From contig SLMC01000151.1 of assembly GCA_007133745.1 (NCBI GenBank), positions 1 to 16,806 on the forward strand: 16,806 bases of DNA, read 5' to 3'. This document shows positions 5,710-12,913 of the stretch, piece by piece; the first letter of the stretch is position 1; each line of letters starts with the position of its first letter. The stretch is from Kiritimatiellia bacterium (lineage in GTDB: Bacteria; Verrucomicrobiota; Kiritimatiellia; UBA8416; SLMC01). The position numbers and the translations under genes are program-made. The notes under the pieces are model-generated. The model did no database searches. It saw only the letters and a list, made by a program, of their open reading frames with translations, and had not been told where the DNA came from.

Positions 5710-6578
5710 ACGAAGGAGAGGAGAATTTCCGATTTCCTGGATTCTTCGGCGATTTGATCCACTATTTCGGAAATATCCGAAACCGACAGGCCTAGACGTT
5801 TCCACAACGCCTGCACAAACGTCGGCGCCGCCGTATCGCCGCCGTCGCCGATTTTCTGCCGATTGCAAATGTAATTGGCAATATGAATCAAAGCCGTTAT
5901 TTCCAGATGTTCGGCGACGACGGATTCCGGTTCGTGATGCCAGCGCACGACCTGAACCAGCTCGTCTTTCATGCGCCATTTCACCCCGAGCCAGGCGCCG
6001 ATCCGCGCATGATCGGCGCCGAGAGTTTCCGTTTCAACCGGCCACAACGGGACGGATTCCGAGCGGGTCCGCGCCAGCGCCTTGATGAAATCGTCGTGAA
6101 AATACTGATCCATGACGATCTTGCCGATATCGTGCAGCAAGCCTGCCAGCCGCAGTGTTTCCTTGGACGGCTTTTTGTTCAATGCGGCCTTGGCGCGGTC
6201 GGCAATCACGCACGCTCCGATCCCGACACTGATCGAATGCCGCCAGAACTCCTTGCGGTCGAACGAATCGTCGGCGCTCTGGCCAAAGGCCGAGAAGACC
6301 GAGGTGGACAACGCCAAATTATGAATCACGTTCATGCCCATGCGCGCGATAGCCTGCTGAACACCGGTTATTTCAGCCTCGCCGGCGTAAAAAGCGGAAT
6401 TGACCATTTTCAGGACGCGCGCCATAATGGCCGGATCGTCTTCCATGATCGCGGCCAGCTTGCGGGCATCCATGTTCGGATCGCGCACCGCCGCCGAAAC
6501 TTTCTGCATGACCAGCGGCAATGTCGGCAAGTTGGTGATGCAGTTCAACTTTTCAATGATTTTGATTTCGGCTTCCAT
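5706..6578 (-). CDS. HDOD-domain protein with intact HD motif (HDOD-1)
   Basis: A 290-residue protein that is essentially one HDOD domain (PF08668 type), a signalling fold related to HD phosphohydrolases, often found beside chemotaxis and c-di-GMP genes. The domain starts ITNLPTLPLVMQKVS. Unlike many HDOD proteins it keeps candidate metal ligands: H114 (FWRHS), H149-D150 (LLHDIGK), H190 (DHARIG) and H214-H215 (VRWHHEP), so catalysis is possible. A C-terminal KIGDGGDTAAP motif is shared with its paralogue at 8591-9463. I chose the ATG at 6576-6578 because GGAGGAGAA precedes it. It follows the CheA-like gene by 34 bp and is probably co-transcribed. Substrate is unknown; c-di-nucleotide or protein-binding roles are both possible. 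Confidence 0.88.
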   Translation of the reverse strand: MEAEIKIIEKLNCITNLPTLPLVMQKVSAAVRDPNMDARKLAAIMEDDPAIMARVLKMVNSAFYAGEAEITGVQQAIARMGMNVIHNLALSTSVFSAFGQSADDSFDRKEFWRHSISVGIGACVIADRAKAALNKKPSKETLRLAGLLHDIGKIVMDQYFHDDFIKALARTRSESVPLWPVETETLGADHARIGAWLGVKWRMKDELVQVVRWHHEPESVVAEHLEITALIHIANYICNRQKIGDGGDTAAPTFVQALWKRLGLSVSDISEIVDQIAEESRKSEILLSFV

Positions 6579-6612
6579 TTCTCCTCCATTGGATGGTATG
6601 CCCTTGCAGGAT

Positions 6613-8031
6613 TCAGGCGACCATCGCATGGGGCAAGCGCACCGTAAACACGCTACCCCGACCCGGTTCGCTCTCGCACAGGATCACACCGCCCTCGCTT
6701 TCGATCGCGCGTTTCACCACATCCATGCCCACGCCGCGTCCGGACAGATCGGTCACGGTTTTCGCCGTACTGACTCCCGGCGCAAAAAGCAGGTTAACCA
6801 CATCGGCTTGGGTCATGGCCTGATCCGGCCGAACCAGGCCCAAACTCACCGCCTTTTGGCGAAGGGCTTCCTCGTTCACGCCGCGCCCGTCGTCGGTGAC
6901 AGTCATGACGACGAATCGGTCGTCCTCGGCAATCGTCAGCCGAACAGCGCCTTTGGGGTCCTTGCCTGCAGCCCGCCGCTCGTCGGGCGTTTCGATCCCG
7001 TGATCCGCAGCATTGCGCACCAGGTGTGTCAGAGGCGTATCCAAAACATCTGCCAAACTCTTGTCGATGGCCACGTCGTCGCCAGCCGTTTCCACGTCAA
7101 TCTCCTTGCCTTCGTCCCTAGCCACGTCCCGGACGATCCGGACCGCCTTTTGCAAAAGCGGTTTAACCGACACCCTGCGAACGGCCATAATGCTGCGCTG
7201 CAAATTGCCGCACAATGCGGCAAAGGTTTCGTTCACTGTCCGCAACCGATGCGCCAGCGCCCATTCAACGTTCAGCGACATCATGCGGCGTTCGATATAA
7301 AGAAACTGGTCGTTCACCGCCAGCAACTCGTTGACATAGTCCACAAATCTGTCGACATTCTCTTCTGAAACTCGCATTGTCCTGTGCGCTTCCGTCCAAT
7401 GTTCAGGCAAGGGCTTATCCCCCGGGGGGGGCGGGTCTTTGGGGTCCGACGGCTGGCGCAACGTGTTTTCGGCCGCCGACGTTGGCGCCAAGGCTTTGAA
7501 ATCCGATATGACGGATTCCACATCGGCCACCAGCGCCTTGTCTTCCAGTCCCAGTCGAATCGCGATGCGGTCGAGCTTGTCCACCAGATCCGCCCAACGT
7601 CCGGCCGCGCCCGTCGCCTGGGCCAATCCCCTGATTCGCTCCAGCAAAGTCCCGAACGCCGCCTCGTCGGCCGTTTCCGATTGTTGTTCGCGAACTCTTA
7701 TCAGCATCGCCCGCAACTCGTCCAGCCCGTCAAACAGGCCCGACATGATTGCAGGCGATGGTTTCACCTGCCGCTTGCGCAGCAAATCCAAAATCGTCTC
7801 CAGTTCATGCGCCAACGTCTTGACATGGTTCAGTCCGAAAAAGCCCGAGTTGCCCTTCAGGGAATGGATGGGTCGGAAAATCGTATTGATCAAACGCAAG
7901 TCATCTTGCTTTGACTCCAAATTCACCAATAGAGAGGACACCTTGTCGAGCCCCTCCAGCGACTCGTCAAGAAAATCGGATCTGATGTCTCCATCGAGTC
8001 CGTCGTCCAATGGCGCCATACCTGTTACCAT
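6613..8031 (-). CDS. CheA-like histidine kinase lacking the CheW-like (P5) domain
   Basis: A 472-residue cytoplasmic kinase. Order: Hpt (P1) domain, residues about 12-120, with phospho-acceptor H56 in PIHSLKGNSGFFG; a linker rich in Pro/Asp at about 195-215; CheA-type dimerisation helices from MRVSEENVDRFVDYVNELL; and the HATPase domain with LVRNAADHGIE (N box), DDGRGVNEEAL (G1), FAPGVSTAKTVTDLSGRGVG (F/G2). It stops at SVFTVRLPHAMVA, exactly where the kinase domain ends, so the CheW-like P5 domain is absent, and no clear CheY-binding P2 is seen in the short linker. Typical CheA is 600-800 residues. The start ATG at 8029-8031 has a weak AGGGG upstream. HDOD-1 follows 34 bp later. P5 loss implies coupling to receptors by another route, possibly via the HDOD proteins (inference). 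Confidence 0.9.
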   Translation of the reverse strand: MVTGMAPLDDGLDGDIRSDFLDESLEGLDKVSSLLVNLESKQDDLRLINTIFRPIHSLKGNSGFFGLNHVKTLAHELETILDLLRKRQVKPSPAIMSGLFDGLDELRAMLIRVREQQSETADEAAFGTLLERIRGLAQATGAAGRWADLVDKLDRIAIRLGLEDKALVADVESVISDFKALAPTSAAENTLRQPSDPKDPPPPGDKPLPEHWTEAHRTMRVSEENVDRFVDYVNELLAVNDQFLYIERRMMSLNVEWALAHRLRTVNETFAALCGNLQRSIMAVRRVSVKPLLQKAVRIVRDVARDEGKEIDVETAGDDVAIDKSLADVLDTPLTHLVRNAADHGIETPDERRAAGKDPKGAVRLTIAEDDRFVVMTVTDDGRGVNEEALRQKAVSLGLVRPDQAMTQADVVNLLFAPGVSTAKTVTDLSGRGVGMDVVKRAIESEGGVILCESEPGRGSVFTVRLPHAMVA

Positions 8032-8087
8032 GTCTTGCCCCTGTTTCGGGTATGAACTTTTGCCTCAAATCAGCATCGCGAGCTGTT

Positions 8088-8308
8088 TCACGAACTCAAT
8101 ATCTCCGCACCCTTAAAAGGATTTTCCACAGGAATGCCCGCGTAATACTGCCCCCGATTGAAATCTTCCGATAGAATCACGTCGCAGTCGGACTGCTCGG
8201 CGGCCGCTACAATGGACGCATCCCAAAAAGAAATTTTCGAGCGGCATTATTCCATTGTTCCAATAGTCCGGCATTCCAGGCGGAGACAACGCCCGACAAC
8301 CATTCGGA
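8088..8308 (-). pseudogene. PIN-domain (VapC-like) toxin remnant
   Basis: The C-terminal half of a PIN toxin is readable: SFWDASIVAAAEQSDCDVIL, then SEDFNRGQYYAGIPVENPFK, ending at the TGA at 8088-8090. SFWDA-IVAAA and SEDFxxGQ...V.NPF are hallmark C-terminal PIN motifs. Just upstream, a different frame reads EWLSGVVSAWNAGLLEQWNN AARK; restoring one A in the A4 run at 8234-8237 (minus strand) joins the two as AARKISFWDA. The N-terminal half with the first catalytic Asp (normally VDTNVLVY-like) is missing: only about 220 bp separate the antitoxin stop from the toxin stop, against about 400 expected. Hence deletion plus frameshift. It sits downstream of its apparent antitoxin partner on the same strand. 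Confidence 0.78.
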
Positions 8309-8309
8309 C

Positions 8310-8540
8310 CTACCTTCGATGGATGTCTTCCCGATCAAAAACAAATCCCTGCTCGCTTCGGCCCGCATGCTCAGTTGCCAGGCGTTTGAACTCCTCGGCC
8401 CGCTGCGCATGAAACTTGTCGTCTCCCCCAATGGTTTGCATATATTGACGCAAAAGATTGTTAAGACTTGTATTGTGCCTATCCGCATAGCGTCGCGTTG
8501 CGCGAACGAGCTTGGCATCGGCAGACAATGTTATGTTCAT
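8310..8540 (-). CDS. Ribbon-helix-helix-like antitoxin (partner of PIN toxin)
   Basis: A 76-residue protein starting MNITLSADAKLVRATRRYAD and continuing RHNTSLNNLLRQYM. It has the N-terminal strand plus two helices of small RHH antitoxins, in particular the DUF6364-like group that precedes PIN toxins. The C-terminal part is charged (KFHAQRAEEFKRLATEHAGR) and would be the toxin-binding tail. The start ATG at 8538-8540 is preceded by GTGGGGTGG, a weak ribosome binding site. The frame appears intact while the toxin beneath it is broken, so it may now be a solitary DNA-binding repressor or be decaying. It lies 50 bp after HDOD-2 and before the CheA-like gene. Confidence 0.75.
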   Translation of the reverse strand: MNITLSADAKLVRATRRYADRHNTSLNNLLRQYMQTIGGDDKFHAQRAEEFKRLATEHAGRSEQGFVFDREDIHRR

Positions 8541-8590
8541 AACGCCACCCCACTTACGGTAGTACAATTTAAAACAAGCGGCCTTTATCA

Positions 8591-9463
8591 TCATGCCAGC
8601 GACAGCAGAATTTCCGATTTTTCGGATTCCTTGGCGATAGCGTCGGCAATAGCGACCCTGTCTTTCTTGGTCAAACCAAGGGTTTCCTGTGCTTCCTGAT
8701 CGACAACAGGCGCAGCCGTATCGCCGCCGTCTCCAATTTTCCGCTGATTGCATATATAGTTGGCGGCATGGATGAGGGTGTTGATTTCGCAACGATTGTC
8801 GCCGGCGGAATGCGGGTTGTGATGCCAGCGTACCACCTGATTCAGATCGTCGGCCAGATTCCATTTCGCGCCCAGCCAGGCGCCGACACGGGCGTGATCG
8901 GACTGAAAAACTTGTTCCTCCGCTTCCATGAGCGGAAGCGCGTCGGCGCGGGCCTTCGCCAACGCGGCCAGAAACTCGTCGTGAAAATACTGGTCCATGA
9001 CGATCTTGCCGATGTCGTGCAAGAGTCCGGCCAGATGCAGCACATCGCGCGGATACGTTCGGGTCAGGCGATCGGCCACGCGCTCGGCGATGACGACCGC
9101 GCCGATGCCGACGCTGATGGAATGGCGCCAGAACTCCCTGCGGTCGAACATATCGTCATCGCTCTTGCCGAAAGCGGAAAAAATGGCGGTGGACAACGCA
9201 ATGTTGTTGATGGCTCTCAAGCCCATGCGCGCCACAGCCTGCTGCACGGACGCGACAGGGACCGCACCGGCGTAAAAGGCGGAATTGACGATCTTCAGCA
9301 CACGCGCCATGACGGCCGGGTCGTCCTCCATAATGACCGCCAGCTTGCGGGCGTCGGTCTTGGGGTCGCGCACGGCCGCTGAAATCTTCTGCATGACCAG
9401 CGGCAGGGTCGGCAAATTGGTAATGCTGTTCAGTCTTTGAAGAATACGGGTTTGAGAGTCCAT
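8591..9463 (-). CDS. HDOD-domain protein with intact HD motif (HDOD-2)
   Basis: A 290-residue HDOD protein, exactly the same length as HDOD-1 and aligning without gaps; by hand count 184 of 290 positions are identical (about 63%). The same candidate ligands are kept: H in FWRHS, H-D in LLHDIGK, H in DHARVG and H-H in VRWHHNP, plus the KIGDGGDTAAP tail motif. The least conserved stretches are residues 131-140, 171-189 and 251-260. I chose ATG at 9461-9463 because TTGGAGCATTC precedes it; an in-frame ATG 36 bp upstream lacks a good site. It probably headed an operon HDOD-2, CheA-like, HDOD-1 that was later interrupted by the toxin-antitoxin remnant. A 9-bp-arm palindrome lies 43 bp upstream. 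Confidence 0.88.
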   Translation of the reverse strand: MDSQTRILQRLNSITNLPTLPLVMQKISAAVRDPKTDARKLAVIMEDDPAVMARVLKIVNSAFYAGAVPVASVQQAVARMGLRAINNIALSTAIFSAFGKSDDDMFDRREFWRHSISVGIGAVVIAERVADRLTRTYPRDVLHLAGLLHDIGKIVMDQYFHDEFLAALAKARADALPLMEAEEQVFQSDHARVGAWLGAKWNLADDLNQVVRWHHNPHSAGDNRCEINTLIHAANYICNQRKIGDGGDTAAPVVDQEAQETLGLTKKDRVAIADAIAKESEKSEILLSLA

Positions 9464-9505
9464 GAATGCTCCAAATGGAAACGGAAAACCATGAAACACG
9501 ATTGC

Positions 9506-9534
9506 CCCGGAAAACGCAAGGCCCTTTTTCCGGG
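9506..9534. repeat. Inverted repeat upstream of HDOD-2
   Basis: Perfect 9-bp arms CCCGGAAAA (9506-9514) and TTTTCCGGG (9526-9534) with an 11-nt loop, 43 bp upstream of the HDOD-2 start. It could be a transcription-factor operator or another intergenic repeat; there is no T-run to make it a clear terminator. Confidence 0.5.
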
Positions 9535-9561
9535 ATGTGAACAGTGGGTAAGGGCGCTGCC

Positions 9562-9683
9562 GGAAGAGAAGGATGAAGGATGAAATGCGGAGGGTAAATT
9601 CGTTGGAGGGCGGGCCCGACAGCCGGACGTCGGGCGTCGCGAGTCGGGTGTCGCGTATCGGCGACGGAGCCCGTCGCCCTCCA
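9562..9683. repeat. Composite intergenic repeat, copy B
   Basis: Same block order as 4899-5026: GGAAGAGAA, two GGATGAA heptamers (9571-9584), CGGAGGG, TAAATTC, GGAGGGCGGGCCCGACAGCC (9605-9624), then GCGTCGCGAGTCGGGTGTCGC. Here the element closes with a hairpin GGCGACGG-AGC-CCGTCGCC (9660-9678), and TGGAGGGCG (9604-9612) pairs with CGCCCTCCA (9675-9683), giving a bounded palindromic unit. The rest of 9464-9746 holds no gene. Confidence 0.75.
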
Positions 9684-9746
9684 GGGGCGATTCAGAGAAG
9701 GGGAGAAGGGAAGATTAAGGCGTCCCCTGCCCCCTCCCGGCAAAGG

Positions 9747-11186
9747 TCAGGCGGCCGGGACGGCCAAACCCTTGTCGGGCAAGCCGAGCGCGTCGCCGTC
9801 CTGGGACAGCGAACCTTCCTTGCGATATTGATTGATTTTGTTGCGCAGGGTTCGCACGCTGATGCCTAGCCGATCGGCGGCCTCCTGCCGGCTGCCGCGC
9901 GTGACCCGCAAGGCGCGCAGGATCGTTTGACGTTCCATATCCGCAAGGACGAGTCCTTCGTCGGAACCGGACGCAGGCGATGCCGGAGCGGCGCCAGACC
10001 CGGCATGCCCCGGAGTCGGGGCAAGCATGGTCAGGGCTTCGGGGCCAAGCTCCGAGCCGGACTCCATGACACTGACCCGCTCGACGACATTTTCAAGTTC
10101 GCGCACGTTGCCGGGCCAGTCGTAGCGCTGCAAGACGTCGAGCGCGGCGTCGGTGAAGCGGACGTCGCCGCCTTTATTGAACCGAGCCAAAAAAGCCTTG
10201 GCCAGCAGCGGAATGTCCTCGCGTCGTTCGCGCAGCGCCGGCGCCCGCAACGGCACGACATTGAGGCGGTAGTAGAGATCCTGACGAAACGTTCCGGCTC
10301 GCACGCATTCGGCCAGGTCGCGATTGGTCGTGGCCATGACGCGGCAATCGGTACGCAAGGTGCGGCTGCCGCCGACCCGTTCGAATTCCTGTTCCTGCAG
10401 CACCCGCAGAAGCTTGCCTTGCAGCTCGAGCTTCATTTCGCTGATTTCGTCCAGCAACAAACTGCCCGACTGAGCCAGTTCGAAACGACCGGCGCGCCGG
10501 TTCAGCGCGCCGGTAAAAGCGCCTTTCTCGTGACCGAACAGCTCGCTATCCATCAATGCGTCGGGCACGGCGGCGCAGTTCAAACGCACGAACGGCCGAT
10601 CCTTGCGCTCGCTCAGGAAATGAACGGCCAAGGCAACCAGTTCCTTGCCGGTTCCGCTTTCGCCGCTGATCAGGGCGGTAGCCGAGGCGGCGGCCACTTT
10701 TTCGATGGCGCGCTTGAGCGCCTGCATAGCCGCCGATTCGCCCAGCAATTGCCGACCGCGCGGCAGGGACCAGCCCAGCTCCTCCTGAAGATAGGCGGCC
10801 TGGTTTTGCAAGCCGACCCATTCGCGGGCCCGCTTGACCACCAGTTCCACCTGCTCGGGGGAAAACGGCTTCATCAGAAAATCCGCCGCGCCCATTTTCA
10901 TGGCGTCCACAGCCTGTTCCACCGTGCCGAAGGCCGTCACCATGACCGGCAGGGTGCCGATGCCGTCCTTTTTCATGCGGTTCAAAAGCTGCATCCCGTC
11001 CATGCCGGGCATTTTCAGGTCGATGAAGGCCAGATCGAAGTCCTGCTCGGCCATAAGCTTGAGCGCCTCGGAACCGTTGCCCGCCTGCGTGACGGCAATG
11101 CCGGAACGACGCAAGGTCTCGACAATGAAATCCCGCATCAGGACATCGTCGTCCACAACCAATGCGTTTTCGATACTGCTTGTCAT
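9747..11186 (-). CDS. NtrC-family sigma-54 activator, FlrC/FleR-like
   Basis: A 479-residue enhancer-binding response regulator. Receiver domain 1-125 has D12-D14, phospho-acceptor D56 (FIDLKMPGMDG), T84 and K106 (LMKPF). The AAA+ domain has Walker A GESGTGKE (175-182), the sigma-54 contact loop GAFTGA (222-227) and Walker B LLLDEI (243-248), then DWPGNVRELENVVERV. The C-terminal Fis-type helix-turn-helix is SRQEAADRLGISVRTLRNKI. Activator and fold are certain; the flagellar assignment (FlrC/FleR) rests on the HTH flavour, the neighbouring kinase and the sigma-54 site before flgB. The start ATG (11184-11186) has AAGGAGAGCCATC upstream. The frame stays open 132 bp further, but that stretch translates a 9-bp repeat array and should not be included. 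Confidence 0.93.
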   Translation of the reverse strand: MTSSIENALVVDDDVLMRDFIVETLRRSGIAVTQAGNGSEALKLMAEQDFDLAFIDLKMPGMDGMQLLNRMKKDGIGTLPVMVTAFGTVEQAVDAMKMGAADFLMKPFSPEQVELVVKRAREWVGLQNQAAYLQEELGWSLPRGRQLLGESAAMQALKRAIEKVAAASATALISGESGTGKELVALAVHFLSERKDRPFVRLNCAAVPDALMDSELFGHEKGAFTGALNRRAGRFELAQSGSLLLDEISEMKLELQGKLLRVLQEQEFERVGGSRTLRTDCRVMATTNRDLAECVRAGTFRQDLYYRLNVVPLRAPALRERREDIPLLAKAFLARFNKGGDVRFTDAALDVLQRYDWPGNVRELENVVERVSVMESGSELGPEALTMLAPTPGHAGSGAAPASPASGSDEGLVLADMERQTILRALRVTRGSRQEAADRLGISVRTLRNKINQYRKEGSLSQDGDALGLPDKGLAVPAA

Positions 11187-11247
11187 GATGGCTCTCCTTG
11201 GTTCTCGGCGGCCGGGTTTCGATGCAAGCCGGCCCTCTCCATTGTCG

Positions 11248-11337
11248 TCGGACGAGTCGGACGAGTCGGACGAGTCGGACATGTCGGACATGTCGGACGT
11301 GTCGGACATGTCGGACAAGTCGGACGGGTCGGACTTA
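11248..11337. repeat. 9-bp tandem array, TCGGACNNN family, 10 units
   Basis: Ten contiguous 9-bp units with invariant TCGGAC followed by GAG, GAG, GAG, ATG, ATG, GTG, ATG, AAG, GGG and TTA. The same word occurs four times at 1901-1936. It lies 62 bp upstream of the NtrC-type gene start. Because the period is a multiple of three, several frames stay open and give false proteins rich in Ser-Asp or Val-Gly. Confidence 0.9.
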
Positions 11338-11361
11338 CGAGGCCTTGCAAAACCCGGCGCC

Positions 11362-11532
11362 TCATCCGTGTTTATCCGTGTTCAAATCTTCATCCGGCGG
11401 CAGAGGCCCGTCTTCGCAAGGCTACGCCGAGGCAAGCCTGCCGCCCTCCAATTCCGGCTCGGGAAGCCGAGCCGCTCCACCAACGCACGAACATACAAAC
11501 GCACGTTTTACGCTCCACTTTCCACTTTCCAC
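11362..11532. repeat. Patchwork of short repeated words in the kinase-activator gap
   Basis: The gap 11187-11557 contains no gene. Besides the 9-mer array it holds a doubled ATCCGTGTT word (11364-11382), a CGGCAG...CTGCCG inverted block around 11398-11446, and two CCACTTT heptamers plus a partial third (11515-11532). These look like intergenic repeat words similar in style to those elsewhere in the window. No convincing terminator or -24/-12 site was found here by eye. Confidence 0.45.
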
Positions 11533-11557
11533 GGCTTCCGCCCGTCGTGCGCCTTCC

Positions 11558-12913
11558 CTACGCGGCGGCGGCTTTCGTATCGACACACGCGCCGGGCGCG
11601 AGAATGACGAACATGCTGCCCTCGCCTTCGCGGCTCTCGAATCCGATTTCTCCGCCATGCGCGGCGACAATCTTATGGCATAGCGACAATCCCAGCCCGG
11701 TACCGCCATGTTTTTTGGTGAAAAACGGATCGAACAGCCGCGCGCGGTCCGCCGTGCCGATCCCGCAACCATTGTCGCGCACGGTCAACGCCACACGCGC
11801 ACCGCGCCGCTCCGCGGTCAACATCACCTCGCCGACCGACGTGGCCGAACAGGTCTGCGGTTCACCGGTTTTACGACTTTTTTCCGTACAGGCTTCGATC
11901 GCGTTCAATCCCAGGTTCAGCAGCACCTGACGCCATTGCCGGATGTCGCCATCCATGCCAAGCTCGTCCAGCCCGTCTTCGGCTATACGCAGCGTCACGC
12001 GTTCGTTCCGGGCGCGATCCCGCAAGACCGGTTCCACGTCGGCGAAAAGCGCGGCGACAGGAAACGGTTCGCATTGCAAGGACATGGGCCGGGCGTAGGT
12101 AAGCATGTTGGTAATGACGTAGTTCAGGTTTTGCACGCCTTCCACAATCTTGCCGGCCAGCCGCAAGGGGTCGGGCTGATCGGCCAGGTCGCGCTTAAGC
12201 AACCGGGCAAACCCTTCGATAGTGCCCAGCGGATTGCGTATCTCGTGCGCGACGCTGGCGGCCATTTCGCCGAGAGCGGCCATGCGCTTCTGGTTCTGTA
12301 CCCGCTCCTCCAGGCGCCGGATTTCGGTCACGTCGCGCATGACTTCCACCGCCCCGAGAATTTTTCCGTTCGCGTCGAGAATCGGCGCCGCACTGGCCAG
12401 AACAACAACCTCCCGTTCGTCGCGACCGATGCCGCTTCGCTCGCTGTCGAGAACGGGGCGGCCTGTCCGAAGCACGGATTCCAGAAGCCGGGCGTCGCCC
12501 AGCCCGTTGGTCATGTCGCGATACGGACCCCGAGCCGACGCATCCGCGCTCAAGCCGAGCAACCGCGCCATGACCGGGTTGCACAGATCGACGTTCAACT
12601 CGCTGTCCACGACGAGAACCCCGTCCGTCAAGCTGGCGACAATGCATTCCAATCGGCTGGACATGCGCCGCAACTCCCCGACTTTCACGGACAGCGACTC
12701 GTTCTTTTCGCGCAGACGCCGATGGGTCACGGCCAAGTCCCGCTTCAAACCGTCGTAGGCCGTCTGCAGTTGTTCGCTTTGGGACTGGAAAAGCCGAAAG
12801 GCATCCTGAATTTTTTCGAGCGTATCCGGAGAGCGGACGACGGCGCCCTTCTTTTCACAGGGCGACCCCGAGGCAACGCTTTCATGCGCAAGGGCGGATG
12901 CGACATCAATCAT
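11558..12913 (-). CDS. Soluble PAS-domain histidine kinase, FlrB/FleS-like
   Basis: A 451-residue cytoplasmic sensor kinase without transmembrane segments. Residues about 30-90 are helical and likely coiled-coil; a PAS domain follows at about 88-195 (SLTDGVLVVDSELNVDLCNP to VMRDVTEIRRLEERV). The H-box has phospho-acceptor H223 (SVAHEIRNPLGTIEGFARLL), then N box LLNLGLNAIEA, G1 DNGCGIG, and FFTKKHGGTGLGLSLCHKIV. The soluble PAS-kinase layout matches FlrB/FleS/NtrB kinases that feed NtrC-type activators; the activator gene follows 371 bp downstream on the same strand. The start ATG at 12911-12913 has GGAGGGCCAAGCT upstream and overlaps the preceding gene by 8 bp. The insert at about 345-370 (EKSRKTGEPQTCSATSVGE) between N and G1 boxes is slightly long. 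Confidence 0.92.
   Translation of the reverse strand: MIDVASALAHESVASGSPCEKKGAVVRSPDTLEKIQDAFRLFQSQSEQLQTAYDGLKRDLAVTHRRLREKNESLSVKVGELRRMSSRLECIVASLTDGVLVVDSELNVDLCNPVMARLLGLSADASARGPYRDMTNGLGDARLLESVLRTGRPVLDSERSGIGRDEREVVVLASAAPILDANGKILGAVEVMRDVTEIRRLEERVQNQKRMAALGEMAASVAHEIRNPLGTIEGFARLLKRDLADQPDPLRLAGKIVEGVQNLNYVITNMLTYARPMSLQCEPFPVAALFADVEPVLRDRARNERVTLRIAEDGLDELGMDGDIRQWRQVLLNLGLNAIEACTEKSRKTGEPQTCSATSVGEVMLTAERRGARVALTVRDNGCGIGTADRARLFDPFFTKKHGGTGLGLSLCHKIVAAHGGEIGFESREGEGSMFVILAPGACVDTKAAAA

Noticed and set aside
8231..8238. Programmed frameshift producing an active PIN toxin
   Set aside because: The N-terminal half with the first catalytic Asp is missing altogether, so frameshifting could not restore an active toxin.
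11187..11318. N-terminal Ser-Asp-rich extension (MSDMSDTSD...) of the activator
   Set aside because: It is the translated 9-bp repeat; a strong ribosome binding site precedes the ATG at 11186 where the receiver domain starts.
11248..11337. CRISPR array
   Set aside because: The units are only 9 bp with no spacers and no cas genes are present; it is a simple tandem repeat.
9927..11930. A 667-residue open frame on the plus strand opposite the activator gene
   Set aside because: It lies antisense to a clear NtrC-type gene, and its middle is a Val-Gly stretch translated from the 9-bp array; high-GC genomes produce such shadows.
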